Below are positions 1-9,150 of a stretch of 33,869 nt of DNA, in pieces. Origin of the DNA: Oscillospiraceae bacterium. Lineage in GTDB: Bacteria; Bacillota; Clostridia; Oscillospirales; Ruminococcaceae. The notes under the pieces were generated by a model. The model searched no databases. It was given only the letters and a program-made list of their open reading frames with translations, and had not been told where the DNA came from. The stretch lies in the NCBI GenBank assembly GCA_021199335.1, contig JAJQIG010000024.1, positions 1 to 33,869 of the forward strand, given 5' to 3'. A program made the position numbers and the translations under genes. Position 1 is the stretch's first letter; every line of letters begins with the position of its first letter.

Positions 1-789
1 CTGGGTAGAAACTGCCTCTGAAGGATAAACATAATTCGATCCTGTTACAGAAAGCACGTAATAATCATCTCCGGCAGTTAATGCAGCGAGATATGCGCTG
101 ATTTCCATATCGTCTGTTCCCGCCGTATTATTATACGTTCCATCACTATCACCATCAGCATAGTCGTATCCACCAGCAGTTGTGTCATCGTCATCTACGA
201 ACAGTCCCATTGTGCCATTGTAGCTGGCATCAGTCTGCATCCAACCATAATAAATGGCACCGGTACTCTCAAATGCCGTCAATTCTGCGGTGTTCAAAAC
301 AGAGTAGCCCCAAGTTGTGTCAGTATGAGGAACAACAACCTGAATTGTTAAAGCTGCGTATGCACCGTTACCGTCATTAGTAATTCCGGCAGCAGTAAGA
401 GGAATGCTAAACACGCTCTGTTGAGCCCAGTCCTGTGTAATATAGCTTGATGCGTTTGCGTTCCAAGTAATGTCTGAAGCGTAGTAGTTAACGTAATTAA
501 TGTTATGAACAGCTCCATCATCTGTTTCGGTTATTGTTCCTGTAATTGTCCAGCAAGCTGTTGAAGCGTCACAAACCGAAGGCAAATTCAAATAGAAATT
601 TAGATAGCCGTCTGTTGCTGTAATGGCGTTGCTGTACGTTGCAGTATAGGTTACAGAACCTGTTGCCGAATACTCGGTATTAACCAAGTTGTAGTGAAGA
701 GAACCGCTCTCAGCGGAAACTGTTGTAGCCATTGCAGAAAGGGCTACTGCGCCTGCAGCTACTGCTGCAATTGTCTTTTTCATGTTCAT
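1..789 (-). CDS. Secreted protein of unknown function, N-terminal part (3' end outside window)
   Basis: The reading frame runs open from the left edge to a Met-Asn-Met-Lys-Lys start. A hydrophobic Ala/Val-rich stretch of about 20 residues follows and ends near a Val-Ser-Ala-Glu motif, a typical signal peptide. The mature part is rich in Thr, Tyr, Asn, Asp and Ser with few charged Lys/Arg, like an extracellular beta-rich domain; no family is recognised. An in-frame ATG at 813 is an alternative start, and an in-frame stop lies just upstream of it. Neither start has a visible Shine-Dalgarno sequence, which is odd beside neighbours with strong ones. The gene is divergent from the surface protein at 961. 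Secretion is well supported; function is unknown. Confidence 0.7.
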   Translation of the reverse strand, partial: MNMKKTIAAVAAGAVALSAMATTVSAESGSLHYNLVNTEYSATGSVTYTATYSNAITATDGYLNFYLNLPSVCDASTACWTITGTITETDDGAVHNINYVNYYASDITWNANASSYITQDWAQQSVFSIPLTAAGITNDGNGAYAALTIQVVVPHTDTTWGYSVLNTAELTAFESTGAIYYGWMQTDASYNGTMGLFVDDDDTTAGGYDYADGDSDGTYNNTAGTDDMEISAYLAALTAGDDYYVLSVTGSNYVYPSEAVSTQ

Positions 790-881
790 GAAAAAATTTT
801 TATTATTTTGCATTTTTCAAATAATGGTTTGGATAAGCCTGAATTTATTCCAAAAAACAATATTTTGTGAGTAAAGGACGA

Positions 882-910
882 TTGACATTTAAAATTCGAT
901 GTGGTACAAT
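882..910 (+). promoter_or_regulatory. Consensus sigma-A promoter for the large surface protein
   Basis: TTGACA at 882-887, a 17-base spacer and TACAAT at 905-910, with TGG just before the -10 (extended -10). Transcription would start near 917, about 45 bases before the ATG at 961. Confidence 0.85.
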
Positions 911-960
911 AAAAGTAACAAATTTGTGCGTTTTTACATCCTTTGAATAGGAGGGATTAT

Positions 961-3900
961 ATGAGTAAATTGTCTAAAAAGAGGATTATTTCGGGAATAC
1001 TTGCCATCGGTATGATAGTTTCATCTGTCGGCGCGGTTCCTGCCTTTGCCGATGAGGGCGAAGCATTGGCCTCAGAGAGCGGCTATGAGGAAACAAGCGA
1101 GGTACAGTCCGAGGAAAATACCACGATAAGCAATGAATCCGATGAGGATACAACGATTAACTCCGAATCCGAGGAGGATACAGCGGTCAGCAATGAATCG
1201 GAGGAGGATTCAACTTCCGAAGCCGATGCGGAGAGCGATGTAACAACCGATGATGAAACCCAAGACGGCGATTCGGAAGAAAACAGCGAAGAAACCGAGG
1301 ACGATACCGACACGGATGAAGAATCGGAAGATGACGGAACAATAGAAACAATTGTCGGCGATTTTGGCGGTGACGTTAAGCCGTTTTATTTTAACGGTGT
1401 TTCAGTCGATGAGGAAAATGTGCAGTATATCATGCCGATAAATTCATATCCTACCGATAAGAGCGAATATGCCTCAACTGATGGATATGAAGGACTTACC
1501 ACAAATCAAAAATTGGCATATGATGCTCTTTATTCTGCTATGGTAAAAATTGACGAGAGCAGTTCTGTCAGTTATTCTTCATCGGGTTCCTATAGCTATT
1601 CGGATGATGACTATGATGAAACAATTTGGTATTTCGATTCCGTAACGGTTCCGACAGGCTCTGCAACAACGGATGATATATTCAAGGTTTACTGCGCCAT
1701 TTTGTATGATAATCCGCAGCTGTTCTGGTTAGGCCATGGTGTATCCTATACATATGGCGCAAGCACCGGCTATATTTACGAAGTTCGCTTCGGTACCGAG
1801 GTGCAGGCTTATGCAACAGGTTCAGGGCGTTATGCCGCAAAACAGAAGCTTTTCACGGTGGTGGAGGATGTCCTGTCGGATGCCGAGCTTTTCGCCAATG
1901 ATTACAGCAAGATGTGGTATGTCCATGACTATATTTGTCGGAATACTATCTACGATCCGTATATTGACGAATCGGGCGAAAATCCGAGAGATCACGATGT
2001 AACGGGACTTTTCCTTGACGGAGTATGCGTTTGTGAGGCATATGCAAAATCAATGCAGCTTCTTCTTAATGCGCTTGATATTGACGTTTTGTACGTTGTT
2101 GGAGTGGCAGGAAGTTCAAGCAGTGGGTACGGTGGACACGCATGGAACCAGGTTGCCTTTGACGGTGAATGGTATAACCTTGATGCAACGTGGAATGACC
2201 TTACCCCTGAGGGCAGCGCATACTACAAAACCTATTGGAATTATCTGAGCGATGATACAAAGGCGCTTCTCCAGAGAGATGATGACGGCTATGTTCCCTA
2301 TAGCTATGTCTATTTCAATATAACGGATACTACCGAGGATTTCACAACATCCCATCTTGCATTTTATTACTACGAGCAGATGTATGACACCAATACCTGC
2401 ACATCGACAACGTATTCCTACGCTAATCATGACCAAAACTTCTCTGCGGGCAACGCCAAGTATACACTTTATGACGGCAGTACAACAAAATATGTTTCAA
2501 CGTTGAATGCGGCTGTAAGCATTATTAATAGCAACAGAAATTCAAGAACTGCCTATACTATTGAGTACGTAGGCGAGGATGAAAATGATGCGGTTGATGC
2601 CGACATAGCAATTACCTATGCAAAGTCGGTTACATTTGAAAGCGAAAGCGAGATAACCTTTAATGGCAGCTTTAGCTCCTCATGTGCAGTTACTTTCGAT
2701 GCTCCTGCAGTATTTGGCGGTACATTCAAGGCTTCAACAGTCTATGCGAATGACTCGCTTGCATTCCTCGGTACAGCTGCTGTTACAACGTTAACGGCGG
2801 GCGAGAATGCCGAGCTTAGAATAGGCGAGAGCGCAAATGTCAGCATAACGGGAAAGGTTACGGTAAGTAGCGGGAAGATAAATATAATTCCGGTTGATGA
2901 TTCGGGAAATGTAATTACTGCAACTAACGGAAAAACATATATTACCGCAAAATCCGCATCGGTGGATTCTTTCAAGTCAAGCTATACGATAGATGAAACA
3001 GATTATGATTATACCGTCTATAAATCGGGAACGGAGATAAAGCTTTCCTTGCCTATAATTAAGGTAACTTATGATAATGAGGGGGAAAGCATAGACTATA
3101 GCTCATATATAACCCTTTCGGACGCGTTTACCGCAATCAATAAGGATACATCTCTTGTGGGAAAAACCATTACCATTACCCTCTTGGATGATGTCACCAC
3201 CACAAAGGTTACATTCCCAACAAAGGTTGCAAAACTCATAATTGACGGCGGTAACTCTGACGGAGATAACTACACTCTTACATTTGATAAAACAACTGCA
3301 CTCTCAGCTGCGGTTGACCTCGAGCTTTCGGACATTACTATAGCAGCGTCGAACGCAAAGAGCCTTGCTTTAACTGTTACGAAAAATCTTACCGTAGATA
3401 ACGCCGAATTTGACAGCAGTGTTCCAATAACAATAAAAGGCTCTGCAAACGGAAAAATTACGCTCCTTGCTGAGGATGATTCAACCGTTTACATTCCCTG
3501 CGATATTTCGGGCTTTGGAAATATGGTTCTCCCGAGCAATGCGGTGGTAATCAATGGAAACATTGTGAATGTGACCACCCTTACAATGGACGGCACAACG
3601 CTGAATATGAACACAGGCAGCGGAAATGCCTCTGTCACCGTGAAAAATCTTAACGGCAGCGGTACAATTTATTATGCATCATCTGCTGTTATTCCCATGA
3701 CAATTTCCACATCTGCGAATGGTGAGTTTACCGTAAGCGCTGAAAATTGCTTCTCCAATGAGCAAAAAATATTTAAAGCAACATCGGTCGATGTCGGTAT
3801 GTTCACTCTCGATGGTGATAAAATTCCCAACGATGACAGCGAGTATACACTATCAAAATCGGGCAGCTACCTTGTTGTAAGAAAGGTCGGCTTCTACCTT

Positions 3901-5388
3901 TCAGACGGTAGTGACGCAACGAAAAAATATGCCCTCTGGAGCGATGTTACAAGCGCAATAAATGACAAAACCAAGGATTATACAATCGCAATTTCCGGCG
4001 ATGTTCAGGTAATTAATGCAAGCGGAATTATTTCAGCGCTTACAATGCCAAAGGCAAAGACCTACAATAGCCTTACAATAACAAGCGATAGTAGCTCTAC
4101 TCTTTCATTCCTGGGAAATGTCACCCTCACAGGAAACACCACATTCAAGAACATTAAGCTTGAAAGTCTGAAAAAGGTAAAAACCGAGTATGCGGCATAT
4201 GCGTTCAATATTACAGCGGGAAGCTATGAGCTTACCCTTGAAGATGTTTCGAGCGAAGGAATTCTTACGAACGTAACCTCATCGGGAGTGCTTAACCTCA
4301 ATGATACCGCCGTTTATGGCAAGTTAACCGCAAAGCAGCTCAATGTTATAGGCAGCTCGGCAATTTATGGCAGCGTTTCCGTAACAGGAATTTCTGCGGA
4401 TGAGAATGCAGTGCTTACCGTCAACAACGGTCAGAAAATTGCTATTGGCAAAAACGGCTTCAGTACGGACAGCAGTGTTCTTACGATAAAGGTTGTCACC
4501 CACACATCCGAAAGTGACGAAGAGGTGGAAATTTCCGCAGGAAAAACAATTGCCACAATCTCCGGCGTTTATGAGGATCAGGTCACAGTCGGTGATGGGA
4601 TAAAGGTTGTAAAATCCACGCAAAATCTTATCACCGTTAGTGAGAGTGATGCGCTTAAGGTTGCAAAGGACAGTAAAAATATCTACTATGCGAGCTTCGA
4701 GGATGCTGTAAAGGATATCTCATCAACGGGAAGCGGCGAGGCATACATCATTTATTTCGCCGATGAAACAGCCATTTCAAAGTTCACGCTCCCCACTGCA
4801 AATAAATACAGCTCGCTAACATTTGCCGCAAATGACGATAAAGCTGTAATTACCGTCCTTACCGACCTTACGCTTACAGGCGAGTTAATTATTTCGGATA
4901 GTGTTACAATCAATAAGGTAAAAAACAGCGTTGTTATTCCGCTAAATATAACCTGCGGAAAGTACAGCCTTACGGTGAAAGGAAAGATTTCACCAAATGA
5001 GGAGGTAATGTCCCAGGTAGGAAAGCTCTCAATGTCTGTCGCAAACACTGCTGATTTTGGTGAAAATGACATTATATTCAGCGGCGCAGTTTCAGCATCG
5101 AAGGGCACCTTGAAGGCTGATGATATTACTCTTACCTCTGCAGCTTCAATGAATGTCGCATACCTTACTTGCGGCACGCTTACCTATCCTTTGAAAATTG
5201 CTTCCAAAATCTCAGGTATTAGCTTTAACATCAATAAGCTTAACCCCACAGACGGAACAATTGCCAAAAATACACTCCTTATTAAGCAGGTAACAACGTC
5301 ATTCACCTGTGAAAACGGCATAGAAGGTTCGAGCTATGTTCCTGTGCTTTCAGGCAAAAAGGTTGTTGCGAGTGAAAGTACCGTTTGA
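961..5388 (+). CDS. Large secreted surface protein with transglutaminase-like domain
   Basis: The start is ATG 961, preceded by AGGAGGG at 949-955; the frame is open from a TTG at 943, but that lies upstream of the ribosome site. The protein has 1475 residues. Residues 1-30 form a signal peptide. About residues 35-140 are an extremely acidic Ser/Glu/Asp/Thr-rich linker with repeated Glu-Ser-Glu-Glu-Asp-type units. Residues about 180-420 hold a transglutaminase-like fold: Cys358 in VCEAYA, His393 in GGHAW and Asp408 in NLDATW form the expected Cys-His-Asp triad. The remaining roughly 1000 residues are Thr/Ser/Val/Asn-rich short beta-strand repeats, suggestive of a beta-helix or solenoid. No LPXTG motif or C-terminal membrane anchor is visible, so the mode of surface retention is unclear. 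Such domains in Clostridia are often peptidases or cross-linking enzymes; the substrate is unknown. Confidence 0.88.
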   Translation: MSKLSKKRIISGILAIGMIVSSVGAVPAFADEGEALASESGYEETSEVQSEENTTISNESDEDTTINSESEEDTAVSNESEEDSTSEADAESDVTTDDETQDGDSEENSEETEDDTDTDEESEDDGTIETIVGDFGGDVKPFYFNGVSVDEENVQYIMPINSYPTDKSEYASTDGYEGLTTNQKLAYDALYSAMVKIDESSSVSYSSSGSYSYSDDDYDETIWYFDSVTVPTGSATTDDIFKVYCAILYDNPQLFWLGHGVSYTYGASTGYIYEVRFGTEVQAYATGSGRYAAKQKLFTVVEDVLSDAELFANDYSKMWYVHDYICRNTIYDPYIDESGENPRDHDVTGLFLDGVCVCEAYAKSMQLLLNALDIDVLYVVGVAGSSSSGYGGHAWNQVAFDGEWYNLDATWNDLTPEGSAYYKTYWNYLSDDTKALLQRDDDGYVPYSYVYFNITDTTEDFTTSHLAFYYYEQMYDTNTCTSTTYSYANHDQNFSAGNAKYTLYDGSTTKYVSTLNAAVSIINSNRNSRTAYTIEYVGEDENDAVDADIAITYAKSVTFESESEITFNGSFSSSCAVTFDAPAVFGGTFKASTVYANDSLAFLGTAAVTTLTAGENAELRIGESANVSITGKVTVSSGKINIIPVDDSGNVITATNGKTYITAKSASVDSFKSSYTIDETDYDYTVYKSGTEIKLSLPIIKVTYDNEGESIDYSSYITLSDAFTAINKDTSLVGKTITITLLDDVTTTKVTFPTKVAKLIIDGGNSDGDNYTLTFDKTTALSAAVDLELSDITIAASNAKSLALTVTKNLTVDNAEFDSSVPITIKGSANGKITLLAEDDSTVYIPCDISGFGNMVLPSNAVVINGNIVNVTTLTMDGTTLNMNTGSGNASVTVKNLNGSGTIYYASSAVIPMTISTSANGEFTVSAENCFSNEQKIFKATSVDVGMFTLDGDKIPNDDSEYTLSKSGSYLVVRKVGFYLSDGSDATKKYALWSDVTSAINDKTKDYTIAISGDVQVINASGIISALTMPKAKTYNSLTITSDSSSTLSFLGNVTLTGNTTFKNIKLESLKKVKTEYAAYAFNITAGSYELTLEDVSSEGILTNVTSSGVLNLNDTAVYGKLTAKQLNVIGSSAIYGSVSVTGISADENAVLTVNNGQKIAIGKNGFSTDSSVLTIKVVTHTSESDEEVEISAGKTIATISGVYEDQVTVGDGIKVVKSTQNLITVSESDALKVAKDSKNIYYASFEDAVKDISSTGSGEAYIIYFADETAISKFTLPTANKYSSLTFAANDDKAVITVLTDLTLTGELIISDSVTINKVKNSVVIPLNITCGKYSLTVKGKISPNEEVMSQVGKLSMSVANTADFGENDIIFSGAVSASKGTLKADDITLTSAASMNVAYLTCGTLTYPLKIASKISGISFNINKLNPTDGTIAKNTLLIKQVTTSFTCENGIEGSSYVPVLSGKKVVASESTV

Positions 5389-5433
5389 TTCCTCTAACTC
5401 CGATTTAAACGGAAATTACATCATATAGAATCA

Positions 5434-5483
5434 AAACACCTCCCGATTTTCAGGGTTCAGCCCCTGAAATCGGGAGGTGTTTG
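5434..5483. terminator. Bidirectional hairpin between convergent genes
   Basis: A stem of about 22 bp (5434-5455 with 5462-5483) around a 6-base loop lies between the stops of the surface protein and of fakA. The A-rich left arm gives a T-rich tail on the minus strand, and the right arm ends TTTG on the plus strand, so it can serve both genes. Confidence 0.85.
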
Positions 5484-5508
5484 TGTATCCTAATATCTTG
5501 CCGATGGT

Positions 5509-7143
5509 TTATTCCACGGAAATAATGTAATAGTATACGGGCTGTCCGCCGCTTATCATCATTATTTCAGCCTTATCGCCGAATTTATTTTTAATAAGGT
5601 CATTAAGCGCCTCGGCATTGTCGTCGGAAACATCTGCTCCGTATATAACGGTAATAAATCCTGTGTCGCCGTTTGCCATTTTCTTTATAAGCTTGTATGC
5701 AGCTTTAGTAACATCCTTGTCCGTTAGAGCAAGCTTGCCGTTTTCAAGCGCAAGGATTTCGCCCTTTTTAATGTCCTTTCCGTCAAAGTCGCTGTCCCTT
5801 GCGGCAAAGGTTACAAGCCCCGTTGAAACGCCCTCGATTGCTTTTGACATATTAAATCTGTTTGCTTCAAAGTCGGCATCGGGGTCAAAGTTCAGCATCG
5901 CCGTCATTCCCTGAGGTATTGTTTTCGTCTGAATTACGCAAACACGCCTGTCTGCAAGCTTTACAGCCTGCTCGGCGGCCATTATAATGTTCTTATTATT
6001 GGGAAGAACAAAAACAGTCTCCGCAGGGGTTGCAAGAATTGCCTGAAGAATATCATCGGTGGACGGGTTCATCGTCTGTCCGCCTGTTACAATGGAGTCT
6101 GCGCCAAGGTTGCGGAAAAGCTCCTCAATACCGTTTCCCGAAGCAACCGCAACGAACCCAAACGGCTTTTCAGGGGCGGCGGGAGTGAATTCCCGTTCCT
6201 TCATAATGGCAGCTTCCTTGGCTTTGTTTTCATGCTGGTGCCGCATATTGTCAATTTTAAGGTTTGTCAGCGAGCCAAAGAGAATGCCCTCCTCAATTGC
6301 TTTTCCGGGATGATCGGTGTGAACGTGAACCTTAATAATATCGTCATCATCAACGGCAACAACGCAGTCGCCAATGGTTTTGAGAAATGCTCTAAGCCTT
6401 GAAACATCGGGACAATCGGCTTTTTTGTTGACGATAAATTCCGTGCAGTAGGTGAAGTTTATTTCCTCATCAAAATCCCCGACAGCGGTCTTGGCGGATG
6501 GTATGCTCTTTGGAGCATCTTCGGAAACGGCATTTCCGCCTTGGAAAACATCAAGCATGGCGCGCCATATAACTATAAGCCCTTTTCCTCCCGCATCAAC
6601 TACGCCCGCTTTTTTAAGTACAGGCAGCATCTCGGGAGTCCTTTCAAGAGTCTTGTCCGCTTCATCACAGATTTCGCTCCAAAGGGCGGATTCATTTTCG
6701 GCGGTTTTATATATGTTTGAAGCCTTTTCAGATGCAAGCCTTGCAACTGTGAGAATTGTTCCCTCAGTTGGGTTCATAACGGCTTTGTAGGCGCCCTTTA
6801 CACCAAGCTCCAAAGCGTTTGCAAGCTCTTCACAGCCGATTTCGCTTTTGCCTTTGAAAGCCTTTGAAAAGCCCCTGAAAAGTAGAGAAAGTATAACGCC
6901 CGAATTTCCTCTTGCGCCCCTCAATAGGGCGGCGGCAGCAGTGTCTGCAACCTGCGATGCCGTGCAGCTATCCTCCATAAATTGAAGTTCACGCAGAGCA
7001 TTGCTCATCGTCATGGACATATTTGTACCCGTATCTCCATCGGGAACAGGGTAAACGTTAAGCTCATCAACGGCGCGTTTGCTGTTTGAAATCGCAGCTG
7101 CACCTGACATAAAAGCGTCTTTAAGCATTTTTCCGCTTATCAC
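5509..7143 (-). CDS. fakA: FakA/YloV family fatty acid kinase ATP-binding subunit (DAK2 domain)
   Basis: A 544-residue protein, the usual length for the FakA/YloV family. The N-terminal DhaL (DAK2) domain carries the Mg-ATP motif around residues 34-42 (P-D-G-D-T-G-T-N-M), with Asp35 and Asp37 as metal ligands. Gly-rich stretches such as RGARGNSG follow, then the middle and C-terminal FakA domains from about residue 230. In Firmicutes, FakA works with a FakB fatty-acid-binding protein to phosphorylate exogenous fatty acids for phospholipid synthesis; no fakB is in the window. The start is GTG 7143, which aligns with the family N-terminus, with AAAGGGG 12 bases upstream. The gene lies 38 bases downstream of the Asp23-family gene, the conserved yloU-yloV pairing, and shares its promoter. 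Confidence 0.92.
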   Translation of the reverse strand: MISGKMLKDAFMSGAAAISNSKRAVDELNVYPVPDGDTGTNMSMTMSNALRELQFMEDSCTASQVADTAAAALLRGARGNSGVILSLLFRGFSKAFKGKSEIGCEELANALELGVKGAYKAVMNPTEGTILTVARLASEKASNIYKTAENESALWSEICDEADKTLERTPEMLPVLKKAGVVDAGGKGLIVIWRAMLDVFQGGNAVSEDAPKSIPSAKTAVGDFDEEINFTYCTEFIVNKKADCPDVSRLRAFLKTIGDCVVAVDDDDIIKVHVHTDHPGKAIEEGILFGSLTNLKIDNMRHQHENKAKEAAIMKEREFTPAAPEKPFGFVAVASGNGIEELFRNLGADSIVTGGQTMNPSTDDILQAILATPAETVFVLPNNKNIIMAAEQAVKLADRRVCVIQTKTIPQGMTAMLNFDPDADFEANRFNMSKAIEGVSTGLVTFAARDSDFDGKDIKKGEILALENGKLALTDKDVTKAAYKLIKKMANGDTGFITVIYGADVSDDNAEALNDLIKNKFGDKAEIMMISGGQPVYYYIISVE

Positions 7144-7181
7144 TTTAAAATCGAACCCCTTTACTGAAATATAATTGGTAA

Positions 7182-7538
7182 TCAGTCCAGCATTCCGTCA
7201 ACAAAAACGGAAAGCCTTGAAACGGCAAGCCCCGTCCTGTCCTCAATGGTGTATCTGATTTTATGGGCAAGGCTTTCGGTCACCGCCGAAATATTGGTTC
7301 CGTAGAGAACGGATATATGAAGAATTATATTGAGCTTGTTATCCTCGGTAACGGAAATTTTCACGCCCCGCCTGCCTTTTATGCCTGTTTTCCTAAGAAT
7401 GGCGGAGAAAAAGGTTTTTCCCTCCGCAGGGTTAAGGTTGGCAACGCCAAAGCATCCCGATGCAGTATAGCTTATTAATGAAACAAGATAATCCTCGGAT
7501 ATAGATATTTTACCCAAATAATTTTCAATTGTAATCAT
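7182..7538 (-). CDS. Asp23/Gls24 family envelope protein (YloU-like)
   Basis: A 118-residue protein matching the Asp23/Gls24 family: an N-terminal Gly-Lys-Ile-Ser-Ile strand, a region where a Gly-Val-Ala motif is expected (here GCFGVANL, about residues 28-35), and a C-terminal hydrophobic strand pattern with a conserved Val. It is preceded by a GGGAG ribosome site about 9 bases before ATG 7538 and by its own promoter. Its position directly upstream of fakA reproduces the Bacillus yloU-yloV arrangement. Family members are cytoplasmic or membrane-associated envelope stress proteins; the molecular role is not established. Confidence 0.88.
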   Translation of the reverse strand: MITIENYLGKISISEDYLVSLISYTASGCFGVANLNPAEGKTFFSAILRKTGIKGRRGVKISVTEDNKLNIILHISVLYGTNISAVTESLAHKIRYTIEDRTGLAVSRLSVFVDGMLD

Positions 7539-7571
7539 GCCGTTTCACTCCCTTAGGTAGTCATTCGTTTT

Positions 7572-7600
7572 ATTATATCACAGTTTGAATTATTTTTCAA
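7572..7600 (-). promoter_or_regulatory. Sigma-A promoter of the yloU-fakA operon
   Basis: On the minus strand TTGAAA (7600-7595), a 17-base spacer and TATAAT (7577-7572), about 34 bases before the Asp23 gene start. Confidence 0.8.
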
Positions 7601-7611
7601 TAGTTTAAAAC

Positions 7612-7648
7612 AAAAAACCACCGCACAGGAAAGAAGCGCAGTGGTTTT
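7612..7648 (-). terminator. Intrinsic terminator after the P-loop gene
   Basis: A stem of about 13 bp with one mismatch (7636-7648 with 7614-7626) and a 9-base loop. On the minus strand it runs into a T-rich tract. It lies 18 bases beyond the stop of the P-loop gene and just upstream of the yloU promoter. Confidence 0.85.
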
Positions 7649-7665
7649 GGATAAATTTGCTGTAA

Positions 7666-8250
7666 TTATTCGCCGAGAAGCTCTTTTGTAAGTCTTTCCA
7701 TTGATTCGTTAAACTCCTCATCGGAAGAATTCTTGAAAATCATAAGGGTGCCATCGTTATCTTCATTAATAACCTCGGGAATTTCAAAGTTAACTCCCGA
7801 AATGTACTCATCCCAGTGTTCAAGCTTCCATGTGTCGCGGTCGCTGTTACGGTTTATCATACGCTGATGGCAAACCTCTGGGTCGGTTTCAACCCAAATA
7901 ACCTTAAGAACAGCGCCTTTTTCGGCAAGCCTTGCTTTAAGCTGATGGATATATTCCCTGTCACGAATTTCACGAGTAAATGGGGCGTTTATAAGAACAA
8001 TGTCATCATAGTCAAGCGCCTCAAGGGCAAGGTCAACAACAGCATAATATTCGTAATCCCTTATATTCTCTTCAAAGAAATCGGAACTTCTGTTATATTC
8101 CTGATTTGCAACAACAAAAATCTGCTTGGAGAGAACGATAAGAGTATCCTTATCGAGATATACGACGTGTTTAAGATTTTTAGCAAGTTGTTTTGAAATA
8201 AAAGTTTTTCCGCAAGCGGGAGGAGATGTTACAAGAATAAGTTCTTTCAA
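7666..8250 (-). CDS. P-loop NTPase, kinase-like (AAA/zeta-toxin-like fold)
   Basis: A 194-residue protein. An N-terminal strand is followed by a Walker A-type loop at residues 9-16 (S-P-P-A-C-G-K-T), and a Leu-Asp-Lys-Asp segment follows near residue 32. A hydrophobic strand ending in N-A-P-F lies around residue 105. A later segment with Glu-Thr-Asp-Pro then Arg residues (RMINRNSDRD) resembles the lid of small nucleotide or sugar kinases. The start is TTG 8250, with AAAGGA 9 bases upstream; an ATG nearby is out of frame. The gene is monocistronic, with its own promoter and terminator. The substrate cannot be told from the sequence. Confidence 0.75.
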   Translation of the reverse strand: MKELILVTSPPACGKTFISKQLAKNLKHVVYLDKDTLIVLSKQIFVVANQEYNRSSDFFEENIRDYEYYAVVDLALEALDYDDIVLINAPFTREIRDREYIHQLKARLAEKGAVLKVIWVETDPEVCHQRMINRNSDRDTWKLEHWDEYISGVNFEIPEVINEDNDGTLMIFKNSSDEEFNESMERLTKELLGE

Positions 8251-8302
8251 ACTTTTTCATCCTTTCCTATTTGACCGTCAGCCCGGTCCGTAATTAAATT
8301 TT

Positions 8303-8331
8303 ATTATACCATAATAATTTAATTTTTTCAA
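8303..8331 (-). promoter_or_regulatory. Sigma-A promoter of the P-loop gene
   Basis: On the minus strand TTGAAA (8331-8326), a 17-base spacer and TATAAT (8308-8303) with a TGG extended -10. A small GACCG/CGGTC hairpin lies in the leader before the ribosome site. No other feature is seen in the 8251-8439 gap. Confidence 0.8.
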
Positions 8332-8439
8332 CCAATCTTTCAAATTAATTTGATGTAAAGGAAAAATATGTGGTTTTACACAATTTTTGGGGCATTTCGG
8401 GCTTAAAAACGGCAATTATGCAGAAATCGACAAGAAAAG

Positions 8440-9138
8440 TTAAAAATCTTCTCTATAATGATAAACACGTTTCTTAACAATATTTTCCTCAGCCTTTTCA
8501 AGAAAATGATAAAACGGAGCAATTTTCATAAATTCTTCCTTGAGCATCACTGCAAGCTCATCGCTGAAAAGCATATCAAAATCATTGCTTGAATAGTTAA
8601 TGCATATGCTCTTCCGGTTAATCCAGTTCTTGTTTTCCTCGCTCTCGTTGGGAAAGTGATCCCGCTTGTACATTTCGCCCTCAAGGATAAATTCGGGGGC
8701 GATCTCAAGCGCCTTTTTTGCCGCTTTAAAGGATTTGTCATCACTTAAAATAAGCTCACGTATCGAATCCATGCTTCCTGCGCTCGCCTGATAATATCCG
8801 CAGCCAAGGGAAAACCCCGCCTGTTCTATGCAGAAATAGAACTCGGGAATTTGCTCGAAGCGTTCCTTTGGACGGCTTACGCTTATCCAAATATGATCAC
8901 GGAAAAGCGACTTATCCTTTGTAAAGCGTGTATCTCGGCGAACCCTGCTTATTCGCCTTGGGGTGCAGACCAGTTTACTGTCAATCCCATCGAACATTGG
9001 CGCAAGCTCCATCGCAAGCTCGCTGAACGGAACGGTAATGCATCTGCGGTAAATGTCCTTGTGTTCTTCGTACCAATTTTTGTCGTCGTTAAGCTTGTTT
9101 TCAAACAGAAAGTCTAATGATTCCCTTGAAAACGGCAT
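8440..9138 (-). CDS. DUF2461 family protein
   Basis: A 232-residue protein matching DUF2461 (TIGR02453). It starts with F-S-x-E-S-L-D-F-L, has the N-W-Y-E-E-H-K segment near residue 22, the Arg-rich R-R-D-T-R-F-T-K-D-K-S stretch near residue 68 and a G-C-G-Y-Y-Q segment near residue 113. The family is widespread and of unknown function. ATG 9138 has GAGGTG upstream and lies 12 bases after the DUF1836 gene, so the two are probably co-transcribed. No clear terminator follows. Confidence 0.85.
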   Translation of the reverse strand: MPFSRESLDFLFENKLNDDKNWYEEHKDIYRRCITVPFSELAMELAPMFDGIDSKLVCTPRRISRVRRDTRFTKDKSLFRDHIWISVSRPKERFEQIPEFYFCIEQAGFSLGCGYYQASAGSMDSIRELILSDDKSFKAAKKALEIAPEFILEGEMYKRDHFPNESEENKNWINRKSICINYSSNDFDMLFSDELAVMLKEEFMKIAPFYHFLEKAEENIVKKRVYHYREDF

Positions 9139-9150
9139 TCTATCACCTCA

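Noticed and set aside
1083-1313. Minus-strand Ser-rich open frame
   Set aside because: It is the complement of the acidic repeat of the surface protein; composition follows from the opposite strand and there is no ribosome site.
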